A stretch of 64,000 nucleotides of DNA, taken from Eucalyptus grandis (lineage: Eukaryota; Streptophyta; Magnoliopsida; Myrtales; Myrtaceae). The translations under genes were made by a program, and so were the position numbers. Positions 18,145 through 29,398 of this stretch are shown here, in pieces (position 1 is the stretch's first letter; each line of letters begins with the position of its first letter). The notes beneath the pieces were generated by a model. That model saw nothing but the letters and a program-made list of their open reading frames with translations. It was not told where the DNA came from and made no database searches. The stretch covers positions 42,189,682-42,253,681 of the forward strand of contig NC_052619.1 in assembly GCF_016545825.1 (NCBI RefSeq), given 5' to 3'.

Positions 18145-20280
18145 TTTTTTTTTTTTTTTTTTGGTAAAAGGTAAGATATTTATTGACTTTAAACCAATAA
18201 GTTATACAGTTGTATAGTAAGGGACCCGGCACCAAAACTTACATTCAATGTGACAAAGTAGTCAGACCGAGTGGAAGAGTATCGAGACAATGAGGGAAGA
18301 GCAGAAAATGAGAAGAAAAAACAACCAGCAAAAAGCAAATAGCCAAATAATGGCCACAAACAAAGAGAGAGGGGGGTATCCAGCAAACAACACAAAACCA
18401 CCCCAAGTAAAACAAAACAAAGCAAGGACAGGAATAAAGACTAAGGAGATGACATCACAAAGGAGGATCAGATGATATCAGCTTCTGAAAAAAAGAAGAC
18501 ATCCAACCACAACTCTAAGGCCGTGAGCACCTCCATCTTCAAAAAGTCCAAGCCTCCATCTTCAAAGAGCGCACTTCCAGTAACTAGTTAGCGACAACCC
18601 AGCACAAAGGAGGATCAGTTGGCAACAACTTCCGAAGAGACGAACTCCATCCCCAACCGCATCTTTGTTGGCTGCGAGTAGCTCCATCTTCGATGAGACC
18701 AAGTTTGCAGCACCTAATAGACCCTCCAAGGGAAAGAACGAGATGGCTAGCCCTCTATTGTAAACATAGAAAGCACTCCTAGTGAAAAGATAGCCACGGC
18801 CAACTGGATGAGATAGAGAGACAGCATGATCATTAAAAAATAGAAGGATGCAATCCCCAGCTCAGTTGGAGTCTTATGCTTTTGGGGGTGTCCGAAATCC
18901 CTTTGAAAGTTAAACCCTTGTTAACCGCTTTATCGAGGTGTAGCTTTAAATCCGATAGGGAGAACCTTTGATTGCAAAAGATAAAGTTGTTCATCACTTT
19001 CCATATAGGGTAGCATAGGGCATCAAAAGCAAAGCGGGCTAAAGATTGGTGAAAACTGTTATCAGATAAGTGTTTCGCAGCCCACTCCAGATTTTTCCCT
19101 TATGAATGATTTTGCCAAGTGATGTTGCATTTAGCTGCCCAGTAAAGCGCAAGACTACCCATTTTTGGGCAGCCAAAGAACAAGTGGTTGATTGAGTCCG
19201 GTCTAGCAGAACAGAAGGCACGTAAAGCATGCTAAATTCTCTTAATAGCAGGTAGAAGTACCTGGGTAGATAGCCTATTACGGGTAATAAGCCATAGGTG
19301 GGATTGATAGCGTTGTGGCAAGGTGGAAATCCATATGAAGGAGGACTAGCTACCCGTCCTCTAGGCCGCAACAAATTCCAAGCAGAAGCTGTAGAGAAAA
19401 CACCTAAAGACTGACCAAGTCATAAGAGGCGGTCATTGTCAAGATTGAGGGTCGGAAGGGGGTCATCCCAGTCCGCAATGGTGGTCGTGACATGGGAAGG
19501 GAGTGTCAAGGCAAAAAGCCCACCCATTGTCAAGGCAAGTCGCGGGATTCTAGAACAAAAAATTTCCTGATTAGAGAAGAAATTGTTGAGCGGTCCACGC
19601 GGGTGCCGAGGATCAAACCAGAAGGAGACCGAAGTTCCATTTCCAATACGCCTACGAAGTTGCTGTTGGAAAAAGGGCCAAAGATCAAGCAATTTCTTCT
19701 AAACTCAAGAGCAAAACCTAGGCCGAGGGACAATTCAAAAGTTCTTTCGCTTTAAGAAGGTGGAATGTATCCATTTGCACCATAATGACTATTTGTCGGT
19801 AAAAAGGAGCCATAAGTGCTTGAGCACGGTAGCATTATTGCTTTCGCGAAGGGTCCGAATTCCCAATCCACCTTCGTCTTTAGGCAAGCAAACTTCTCCC
19901 CAAGCAACCTTGGCACCTCCGGCACCCAAATGAGGATATTTCCAGAGGAATTGCCAGGAAATCTGCTCTATACAATCAAGCACAGAAGATGGAAGGATAA
20001 AAACACTTGCCCAATAAACCTAAATAGAGTGAAGTACTGACTTGATAAGCCGCAGCCATCCCACTAAGGAGAGGAAATTGTTGGTCCAGGATTGTACTCT
20101 AGCTGTAATAGCATTTACTAGGGATACACAATCTACCTTACCTAGCCTGGTGGAAATGATGGGCACACTGAGGTACCTAAATGGTGAGGAGCCTAGCTGA
20201 AAACCGAGAGAGTTGACCACTGCGTCCCGCACCCATGAGGAGCCTCCCGAGAGGAATATTTCACTTTTATTTAAGTTAGG
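18145..20280 (-). mobile_element. 5'-truncated LINE (L1-type) with 16-bp target duplication
   Basis: Read on the minus strand, this is the 3' part of a plant L1-like LINE. The end of the reverse-transcriptase region lies at 20232-19789, with VGWLRLIKSVLHSI, then CLPKDEGGLGIRTLRESN. The zf-RVT-type region follows at about 19692-19420 (RRRIGNGTSVSFWFDPRHPRG). It closes with a non-coding tail and a T run on the plus strand (18142-18162), that is, a poly-A tail. TATTCTATCAAAGTTT (18129-18144) and TATTCAATCAAAGTTT (20281-20296) are a 16-bp target duplication with one difference. Frames are broken between these pieces, so it is inactive. The catalytic RT core and endonuclease are missing through 5' truncation. 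Confidence 0.88.
18580..20232 (-). pseudogene. LINE ORF2 remnant: RT C-terminus and RNA-binding region
   Basis: These are the coding remains inside the LINE at 18145-20280. The segments lie in different frames: 20020-20232 (RT thumb side, RYLSVPIISTRLGKVDC), 19789-19983 (KYPHLGAGGAKVAWGEVCLP), 19420-19692 (WFDPRHPRGPLNN) and 19039-19374. Frame changes between them, and the absence of the RT YxDD block, show a dead fragment. The boundary with the 3' untranslated tail is uncertain. Confidence 0.75.
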
Positions 20281-20296
20281 TATTCAATCAAAGTTT

Positions 20297-22960
20297 ATAG
20301 ATTATTTGTGCCATTTTCCTTTACTTTTTAGATCCCTAGCACCAGTTGCCCTTCCCATCCTTTTACGTATTTAAAAAAACAAAATTCTTTAGATTTACCA
20401 AAAGAAAAAAAAAAGGCAATCTAAAATTATAATTATTCCTGATATTGATGTTTACAACCCACAAAGTATATGGAGACATGTACTTATAGAAAATGTGTCT
20501 TAAATATCTTCTATATTTTAAGTAAAAACCATTCTTACATCGTTTTTGTAGAAAATTTTCTAATAGTGCCCCCAACAAAAAATAGAGAAAATAAGCATCT
20601 TTTTCAAATTACCCCTAATTAAATATTAAAAAGACAAAAGGGATATGACTAATACATCTCTTATAACTTGTTATTTCATCTACTTTCTCATGGAACTACC
20701 CATTTTACTCGCATAAACAATCACTCAATTTCAAGCACGTACGTTCTTGTGCCCCGACTTTAGTATATATTTATCATAACAATACTAACCATGGAATTTC
20801 ATTATTTTTTTTCACTATTGATGTACTTGATAAAATTTTAATGAAAAAGAGATCCATTGGGTGTGTTGCAAGCATATATGCATCATACTACTTCGACTTC
20901 CTTTCCTCATCTTTATTGCTTTGTCCGAATTGACCATTTCAATGGCCGAAGTAGCCAAAAGAACCCCCCCCCCCACCCCTTTTTAACCTAGAGGACTAAT
21001 GCAACCGGTAGTAATGTTAAAAAAATTTAAAATTCATAAAAATAAATAAAGATCATCTGACGAAATTCCATTCATAGTGTGCAAACTACTCAGAGTTAGG
21101 CCCATTTACATATGTTAAAGAAGCGGATTGAACAAGGCTCACGAGATCTGCAGGATGTCCCACAGGCCTCTAGATGTGCATGACTCTACTCGTGCTTCTG
21201 TGAAGAGCTTTTTTTTTTTTTTTTTGTGCGCGCGCGCTCATTCGTGTGTAATATGGCTATGCATGATCAGCACGGCCTTTGTAGGCATGGTGTCTGTGTC
21301 GATGTCCTCACACAAGCCAGGCCTCCAAATTCCCTAAATTGGAGGATAAGAATGGAGAAAATAAGGCAACCGTCTATGGCCTCATGAAAGGCTGAAAAGT
21401 ACCATAGGGATTGGATGGGGACGGGAGGGGATTTTCCCTTGCAGGTAAGGCATCGGGGCGGGGACCATAATCTCCCCATTGGGTGAACATCAATTTCAAA
21501 AAGTCAGTGAGATGAAAAAAAGAAGAAGAGAGAGACGGAAAGATCACACAATCCTTCTAAGTTACCCTACTTGTCAACTCAACTTTTGGTGGGAGAGGGA
21601 GGATAATGTCGTGGGGTAGTATTATTTTCCACAAGACTCCACGCAAAATTTCATTTTGTTTGCTGACAATAACAGATCCCGGACCTTTCGACCGGAGGAA
21701 TCCCTACGGATAGCACAAACCATCACGTTCGTATGTAACATGTGAGGCTTGACTCGGAGGTAAAGACGATCATTAGACAAGCCTGGGTTAGGCTAGGCCA
21801 ATATTATTACCCAAATCCACCGTACCATATATGTTACCTAGAATATTCAGGTTGGGTTGGACTAAAGTTGGATGGCCTATGTTTTCTCATGTAAGCTTAT
21901 TGTTGAAACCGCCCACTTGCCTAAATGCTGGCCAAGTGAGCCGCCGACCCTGTTAATCATTCGAAATTGTTTTAAGTGGAAAATGTGTCATTAAAATAGG
22001 AATCTGTTGTATCAAATTTAAAATTTTATGATCTCAAATGTGATTTGGATGTCATCAAAAGAAAGGACACGTAAGAAATCATCCCGTAATTAAAGGAATT
22101 ATGTGAAGCGCCGGATGCGTTTTTGTCAAAGTCACCATAGATATGTGAAGATGAATCCTTTCATTCTATGTGAATAGAGGCAAATGGTGTAGGACCCTAT
22201 ATATGCTTGTGGATTTCATCTAATGAGCGAAGACCATGGACAGAATCGATCAAAGTCCATCATTACACGCTTTGAAAAGCACATAAAATGAGAAATTCCA
22301 TGATATCTTCAATGTGATTTTCGATTATTGTGTTTCTTTTTACCACGACTAGTGATCATGAATACTTAAGAGGGTGCACAAACTTGATTGTCAATTACGC
22401 ATTGTGTATATTTATATATCATGTCTCTAACGGTGGAGTTAAGGATCATCACTCCTTCATTTGACAAGGAAATATTACCAAAGCCTTGCTCAAGTTTTTC
22501 TTCATGTCTTGATGATGTTAATTAGAGCCATTTTGACAATATGTACGACCTCCTAACGTTGGGAAGTTTGTCTCCATCTAGCTCGGGGTGTTGTGTTGCC
22601 TGCGTGCCAAATCTTGAATCCATTTTAAATGCGATAAGATTCCGTAAGTAATATCGCAAACCCATTTCTTAATCCTGAATTGATAACCCGATTAAGCCTT
22701 ATCTGGTTTGAAACAGTCGCACCTACTGTTAATCTCGCACGAACTCTAGGGTTCCGCAACCCTTTCGCAGCGGAAATCACTCACATCAATTTTATGCACA
22801 TTGATTCTCGCTCTAATTGAATTTATCAATTTTAGAGAGAGACCGAAAAGGTGAAATTTTTGTGTGCAGTCGGATCCTTCGATTATAAATTTCAGAACAT
22901 GCTTGTTTGTTACTTAAAGTCAAGAGAAGGGGGCGGCTGTTGAATCAAACAAGTCAAAAA
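20297..22960. other. Intergenic DNA, no gene recognised
   Basis: Notable only for a C homopolymer (about 20965-20976) and a T run followed by alternating CG (about 21210-21237). Short ORFs at 21128-21337 and 21267-21479 overlap antisense and have no domain. GC-richer text around 22690-22800 (CTAGGGTTCCGCAACCC) might be an old LTR remnant, but no partner was found. Confidence 0.4.
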
Positions 22961-23069
22961 CAAGAACAAGAATTTGTCAAATTGTTTTGAGAATCTTCTT
23001 CCAAAAGCAACAAACCAAAGGGCCAAAAAGCAAAAGGGAATGACTATTGAGAAAACCTACCTCCGAGCC

Positions 23070-23510
23070 TTTAGCACCGTTTCGCACGTTAGTTCCCCAA
23101 CTTTCAAAAGTTACAAATTATCTCCCCGAACTTTCGCAGTTTTGTACGATAGTCAGTAAACTCTTAAAACTTCAAGATTGCCCCCCTTCTTTAGTTTGTT
23201 CCGGCTGTTAATTTTTTTGGCTGCATGACTTAAGCGTCCCCGAAAAAGGACTAACTCATTTGTCCTGAACAGAATAAACTTTATTACATGCCTAGTGAAT
23301 TCAAGAAAAAAAGACAGCGATGCATAATTATTGAGTTTGAGAAAATTCTGAAGAGTTTGATTTGGTTTACAAAAATGAGTTAATCCATTTTCAAGCAACA
23401 CTAACTAACGGCTGTGCTGTGTTTACGGGAGTAATTCATAACTTTCCAAAGTTTGAGGTTATTACATAATGGTTCCAAATTTTAAGGGAATATCGAGCAA
23501 CTGTGGAAAA
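23070..23510. mobile_element. Possible degenerate TIR element
   Basis: CCCCAACTTTCAAAAGTTACAAATTAT on the left and the inverse-type ATTCATAACTTTCCAAAGTTTGAGG on the right suggest inverted arms around an unrelated core. Similarity is partial, and no target duplication was seen. Confidence 0.3.
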
Positions 23511-24177
23511 AAGAAGATGCCGAACACAAAAAAACTGATGATAAGGCAATTAAACTACCACCGATAACTTAAAAGGGATAATAACCTGAAAGGGAAAATG
23601 ATACCCGCGGTTCCCAGTTATTCTCTCAATGCTCAATGTCCGGATTACCTACACTAGAAAGTTTTAAAAATGCCATGCCACCTCAACAAATTTGGCCATG
23701 ACCTCGTTGGAACGATCAAATAACACCTAATAAATAAAATATTTGGGATTTGATTGCTCAATTTCAAATTTTTAGGACTTGATTTGGCTCTAGGACTGTG
23801 GGTGCAATTTCCCCTACAATATTTTTTGTTGAATGAAGGCAAGGTACCAATAGATAAATAAACTGGGTTAGAGTTTGATCTAGAAGCCTATTAAATAAAC
23901 CATACACGCAGGATTGGAAATTCTATTATTTCCTTGATAAAAGTTTACTTGATTTATATTTTGTATAGGAATGCAAGCAAGGAAAAAAGAAATTGAGTGT
24001 ACAAGGCTTTGTTTGTTTTGAAGAAAATAAAAAAATGATTTTTTTCCTAAAAAATGACCGTTTATAATGTTTATAAAAAATGAATAAACGATAAATATTT
24101 AGATATTAATTATTATTGATGATGAAAATATTTTTCATTGGTCAACTAATTTAAGCAATATAACCGATCAACTTTTT

Positions 24178-24270
24178 AAAAAATATATATTTCTAAAATC
24201 ATTCATTTTATATAAGACAAACGGAAGCTTTGTTTTATATAAAATGAATGATTTTAAAAATATATTTTTA
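24178..24270. repeat. Imperfect inverted repeat (hairpin) at a LINE insertion border
   Basis: AATCATTCATTTTATATAA and, after about 20 bases (GACAAACGGAAGCTTTG), TTATATAAAATGAATGATT are inverted copies. Pairing continues outward into AAAAATATATTTTT. The arms total about 36 bp. It abuts the start of the LINE tail at 24275. Confidence 0.8.
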
Positions 24271-24274
24271 AAGA

Positions 24275-25062
24275 TACACCTCGATAAAGAGATTAAGGAC
24301 AAGGGTTCAACTTTCAAAGGGGTTTCAGACACCTCCAGAAACAGAAGACTCCAACTGAGCTAGGGATTGCATCCTTCTATTTTTGAATGATCTTGCTGTC
24401 TCTCTATCTCATCCAACTGGTCGTGACTACCTTTTCACTAGCAGTGCTTTCCATGTTTATAATAGAGGGCTAGCCATCTCGTTTTTTTTCCCTTGGAGGG
24501 TCTATTAGGTGCTGCAGACTCGGTCTCATCGAAGATGGAGTTGCTCGTGGCCAATAGAGATGCGGTTGGGGATGAATTCGTCTCTTCGGAAGCTGTTGCC
24601 GACTAATCCTCCTCTGTGCTGGGTCATCACTATCTAATTAATGGAAGTGTGCTCTTTGAAGATGGAGGCTTGGACTTTTTGAAGATGGAGGTGCTCGCGG
24701 CTTTCAAAGTTGCGGTTGGATGTCTTCTTTTTCGGAAGCTAATATCATCTTATCCTCTTCTACGGTGTCGTCTCCTTAGTCTTTATTTCTATCCTTGTTT
24801 TGTTTTGTTTTACTTGGGGTGGTTTTGTGTTGTTTTTTGACACCCCCTCTTCGTTTGTTTGTGGCCATTGTTTGATTGTTTGCTTTTTGCTGGTTGTTTT
24901 TTTTTTCTTTTTCTCTACTCTTCCCTCCTTGTCTCGACAATCTTTTACTCGGTTTGACTACTTTGTCACATTGAGTGTAAATTTTGGTGCCGAATTCATT
25001 GCTCTATAGCTGTATAGTTTATTGGTTTAAAGTTAATATATATCTTATCTTTTATCAACAAC
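24275..25062 (+). mobile_element. LINE 3'-end fragment, same family as 18145-20280
   Basis: Plus-strand sequence aligns with the reverse complement of about 18145-18960. Shared landmarks are ACACCTCGATAAAG, GACTCCAACTGAGCT, CTCTCTATCTCATCCAACTGG and ATAGAGGGCTAGCCATCTCG. The shared end TTTAAAGT-AATA-ATATCTTA-CTTTTA is followed by an A-rich tail (ACAACAAAAAAAG). It is heavily 5'-truncated and carries only the tail of the element. The ORFs inside (24616-25009) are not real proteins. No target duplication could be defined because both flanks are A-rich. Confidence 0.8.
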
Positions 25063-26050
25063 AAAAAAAGAAGAAGCTAAATCATGCATGTTTATCTCGA
25101 CAATTCAAAAAGACCCAAAAGGGAAGGCTCGTGTTATGCACGTGGAACTCGTCCTCGATAATTGTCGGCCAACCAAAAAGAGGAAGCTGAATCCAAGAAA
25201 TACAGTAGAGGAACAGGATAAATCGATTGCTCACTTGAATTGTTCTGAATTGACATCAATTTATTTATTCTGATTTGTTACCTTTTCAGCCTGATTGGAT
25301 TGACATCAATCAACCTGATGGCTAGAAGCTACTACAACAGAAGATCGTGCTGCCTTCCAAAGAAAAAAAAAACACACCCACAGCGGAAAATGTTCAATTA
25401 TGACAGAGGATCATAATGTCATGAATAATTCTTCAAGGGAAAGAGGGGGGGTGTTCAGACAGCTCCATTGTTCATGTAGAAACATGATCAACCCCATCAT
25501 AAAAAATTTCCAGCAATTCTTTTGTTATGGTATGAGGAACATATTCTAATCAATGTATCGTGACATGAGTATATGCATTTACGCAAACTATGACATTCTA
25601 GCTCGAGCAAATTTCAGGTAAAGCTCTATGATCAAGCAAGAAATTGGTCTATATAAATCAGCTCCTCATGTTCTCGAGCTAGACTATATATGTATAAAGG
25701 CCGACAATATATGTAATTTTGAATGATTTCAGGAGTAGTTTTGCCAAAAAGGAGGAAGCAAGGGATGTGGAAGGGATCAGAGAAAGCAATTGCAGCATAT
25801 TAAGAAGGGAGTGAACATGTCCCCAACTAAATGTGGACAAGCAATCTCAAAACCTTTCATGTGCTATCTTGTTTGGTCAGAACCAAAAAAGAAGAAGAAA
25901 GATGGGAGGTTTTTTTTTCATAGGGTTTCCGCGGGCACGCATGTGTTTGCTTGCTTGCCCACCCCCCAAGTGTCGCAGAATAAATAATCAAATTAATCAC
26001 CTTTTCGAGTTATTTCCGTGACCTGATATTTTGGGTCGGACTGCAACTTG
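25063..26050. other. Intergenic DNA, no gene recognised
   Basis: A 61-codon plus-strand ORF at 25088-25273 (with PTKKRKLNPRN) resembles a basic protein segment, but it has no recognised domain and no supporting neighbours. The rest is AT-rich and unremarkable. Confidence 0.35.
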
Positions 26051-28440
26051 ATAAGGGGTCGAGATTCTTTCAAAAACTAGGCTCGATAAAACTCCATAAT
26101 TGATATTCTGGGTTGGACTGCACTGGTCGAGTGTTGAGTTTTTTTCCAATACAAGGCTCGATGGAACTTCCGAAGATTGCGATGGCTTGTTTGTAGGGCC
26201 GTAGCTCGTGATTCGACTTGCTTGTGATCATGAGGAATCATCAAAGAACATGCTCGAAACGCCAAAGTACTAAGAAATTTCTCTTTTGTTATGGTGTGTA
26301 ATTTAGTCAAAACCTCTCGCCATGAAATCTAAGTCTCGATGAAGGAAGACAGCTGCCTCGGAATGGACGCATTGCAAGGCTGTCCGAGAAGACTTTTGTT
26401 GGGGCAAAGATGAAAAAGGGAGAGTTCGAAGAAAGGAAGGCTCCAGGATTCACGGGGATTGATTGTTCCAAAACGCAGCCCTAAAAAATTATCATTTTCC
26501 CACCGAGCGAAATTGCTTGGCCTTATTAGGGTTTGGGACTTTTTAGGCATCTCTCACTCGTATGTTTTAAAATTACAAGTAGAATCCGATGAATGTGTGT
26601 ATCATGCATAACCCGATCTCTAAATGCGGTGGGTTCTATGTGGAATGTGCTCAATCGGACGGTCGAAATGCGTCAATGCGCCCTATGACCGCTTCTACGC
26701 ACAGAAGTCGACTTTTTGTTTTGTTTTTTTTTTTTAATTTGCTTTTCGATTTCTTCCAACTCTCCTTTCCCTTTCTTCGGTTGGACTTGGAATAGTTAGT
26801 ACGGTAATCTATGTCTACAATGATGGGCAGTGGTAAATTCTCATGTCACTGGCATTGAATTTTCTTTTTCTGGAATTTATCATCATTACAATTAATTCAT
26901 TGACTGAATCAACCCTCGTAGAATTGGTTATTTTGCACCCACACTTATTCTAAAAGCTTCATGCCTACTATCTAATGTAATCTGTAAGTTACCACAAAGA
27001 TGGTTAAACCTCTCCTAATAGAAAGATATGTATCATAGTCGACACTAGTTATTATACACTGATAAAGTTTCCTCATGCAAATTTCTATTAATTTTCCCAT
27101 ATATAATTGCAATATATATGCATGCAAAATCCATGCAATGCATAATCATGCCACTGACTCGTAAATTATAAGGAAAACAAGTATATCCATTCTAAAATGT
27201 GAACAATTTCTCACTTATTCTCAGGAAATTTACAGATTTCACAGCTTTTTTTTTGGGGTCTTTTAAGTACATATAACCTTTGACCAAAAAAAATAAAATA
27301 CATATAACACTTTTTTTGGGCCTAGAAAAAGAAATTGATTGACTTTTAACTCTCCCATTCTAGTCAAGGTTTATGTTAGGCCCAGGCCCAAAAAGACAGA
27401 TTATGTCCCATTCAAAAGAGTGCGCTCAAATGAGGTTTTTCTGAGAGTTTGTTTGGTTGGACTTTTCCGAAAAGTATTTAGGAAAATATAAATGACTTTA
27501 AGTTAAAGAAATTTTCTAAAATACAAATTATATTTGTTAAATTGTAATCTGAAATTCATTGTGAAGTGCCTTTAAGCAAAATAGTGTTTAGAGAGATTAC
27601 ATTTATAAAGGAATTTTTTGATAGAAAAATAAAAAAATTCATCAAAAAAAAAATTAAAAAGTTGGTCACTGAGGACAAGCAGCCATCAACAATTGAAATT
27701 TGACACCGGTGGTTGACATTTAAGGTTGCAAAACCTCAGGCAGCCTTTGGAGATCATCGACAAGGGCCACCTAGGGTCGGCAACCCCTAGCGAGGGCCAT
27801 ATGGTTACGCGACCTCATGCGACCCTTCACAGAGGTCGCAGCAACCTCAGTGCGACCTAGATCTGGGTCGCCAGAGGTCGATCCGAGGTGGCACAACCTC
27901 CAGCGACCCGGCACAACCTCCGGCAACCCACATTTGGGTCACGCTATCGTGGTGAGGTCACGTGACCTCCGATGACTTGGATCTGGGTTGCGCAATGCGA
28001 CTTGCAAGGGTCGTGCAACTAGCTGGTGATGGTTGCTAGGGTAGCCGCGACCTTGTTGGCCTCTCTCCAACCCATTGCTAACCCATTGCAGCCACGTCAT
28101 GCGACTCAATGGAGAAGAAGATGAATAGTGAATCACAAGGGCAAAATGAAAAAAACAAAAATTGAGTGGGGATAGTTTTGGAACAAAATTTTTATACTAA
28201 ACCCTAGAAGGCCTTCCAAAAATGCTGAAAGCCCAAGATAGCTTAAAACTTACCTTTGGCTTTCAACCTTTCAAAGGCAAACATTCCCATAAGGTAGATT
28301 TTAAAATTTTTACCAAACACCCAATATTGGGCCAAATGGGTTTCGGATACCCGAAGCTCCTTCACAAAGCTAGTCCCAAATGCACCCATAGTCCTCTTGG
28401 GAGGGTATTTATTATATTTGATAGTACTACATCAACGTTC
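26050..28440. repeat. Paralogous block A (partner: 44390-48170)
   Basis: It aligns in order with 44390-48170 after removing a LINE from the partner and a 0.9-kb element from this copy. Landmarks shared: GGAATCATCAA-GAACATGCT, CCAAGTACTAAGAAATTTCT, GGAAGACAGCTGCCTCGGAA, GGCTGTCCGAGAAGACTTT, ATCTCTAAATG, ATGATGGGCAGTGGTAA, CAAAGATGGTTA and GACAGATTATGT. The minus-strand phrase LLGQPCN(A/S)SIPRQLSS is kept in both copies. Neither has an intact gene. Confidence 0.85.
27440..28375. mobile_element. Insertion private to block A, probable TIR element with GGTCGC-rich core
   Basis: Block B runs straight through where block A has about 930 extra bases. The core (27700-28080) is built from GGTCGC, GCGACC and CAACCTC words. 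Outer parts read GTTTGGTTGG on the left and the inverse-type TTTTACCAAACACCC on the right, which suggests degenerate inverted ends. No coding capacity is seen. Ends are estimated from the block A/B alignment. Confidence 0.55.
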
Positions 28441-28674
28441 AAGGTAAAAAAGAAAGAAAGGGACATAACGGAATGCTAGAGGAAGAAGGCTTGTTAGCGC
28501 CATTAACCTTTAGTTAGGGTTATAGACTTTAGACTAAAAAAGGGAATGTCAACGCATCTAGAAATATCAATTCTACAAGAAAACCGCTCATACCTAGTAA
28601 TGTAAGGGAAACCATTGATAAGATACTATAAATCATGAATATTTTTAAAGGTGGATAGCCATTCCACTCATTTT

Positions 28675-28818
28675 GTCGAGACAAACAGACCGAGGACCAA
28701 CTTATAACGAGCAAAGTCCAGGTGTCCCAAGACCAAGGACCAACCTAGTCTTTCTAAGAATCGTACTAGGACCGGCAAGGTTGGTCCAGGGTCAACCCTG
28801 GACCAATGCTCACCCCTA
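28675..28818 (-). mobile_element. Left half of a hAT-like MITE, inverted
   Basis: The reverse complement starts TAGGGGTGAGCATTGG and continues with TTGACCCTGGACCAACCTTG. This matches the left half of the family member at 12920-13573. The element stops abruptly at about 28675. Its missing right half is at 32240-32523, in the opposite orientation. Confidence 0.7.
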
Positions 28819-28935
28819 CATCCAGTAGATGCTAGACTAAGTTGGAGATAATAACTGAAGGATAACTTATCAATTTTGCTTTTATCATATGACCATACAG
28901 CCAAGGGGAGTGGCTTGGCTCCTTGGCCATCTAGG
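28819..28935 (+). pseudogene. Fragment of a PMT gene copy: intron 4 end and start of exon 5
   Basis: The sequence is the reverse complement of about 49680-49796 with scattered changes. It reads through the intron end and then exon 5 codons for DH-AKGSGLAPWP. The acceptor CAG of the intact gene is CAT here, so splicing would fail. It breaks off at about 28935. It is a leftover of a duplicated PMT 3' region, inverted relative to its companion fragment at 32524-32886. Numbering follows coding exons. Confidence 0.8.
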
Positions 28936-29398
28936 TCACTTCCCTATTGGCTAGGTTCACTTTCACATGGAGGAAGCCTAATGAATTATAAGCCCAAAGA
29001 GTTTAGGCCCATATGAGGGTTTCTCGCCATCTTTTATATGGTAGTCACCTAGAACGTTAATGATGATGTAGTAACAAAAGAAAAAAAATAGCAGAAAATC
29101 TAGATTGAGGGCGGTATCTAATTTATATCAACTAGCATCGAAGCTCTATCTTGTGGTCCAATTGAGCTGAAATTTTGTCAATGTGTTCATGGCACACTCT
29201 TCTCAAATTTGAACAGTTTGATTTTCATTTGAAACTCCCTACATTAGGCTTTTCACGGGTGGAACAAAACTTGCGTTTTTTGTGAGATTTATTATGATCT
29301 CTTGTAAAATTTATGCGTATTATCAAGAACAATGTTCATGAGGTCTTTGCTGTTATTTTCTTCTAATATTTACAACAGAAGAACTTTGTTCACCAAAT

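Noticed and set aside
18290..18475. Plus-strand Lys/Asn-rich ORF
   Set aside because: Antisense to the LINE 3' tail; composition effect.
22690..22830. Possible LTR-like segment with CTAGGGTTCCGCAACCC
   Set aside because: No second LTR, primer site or target duplication found.
25088..25273. Basic ORF with a KKRK run
   Set aside because: Just after a LINE tail, no recognised domain, no exon partners.
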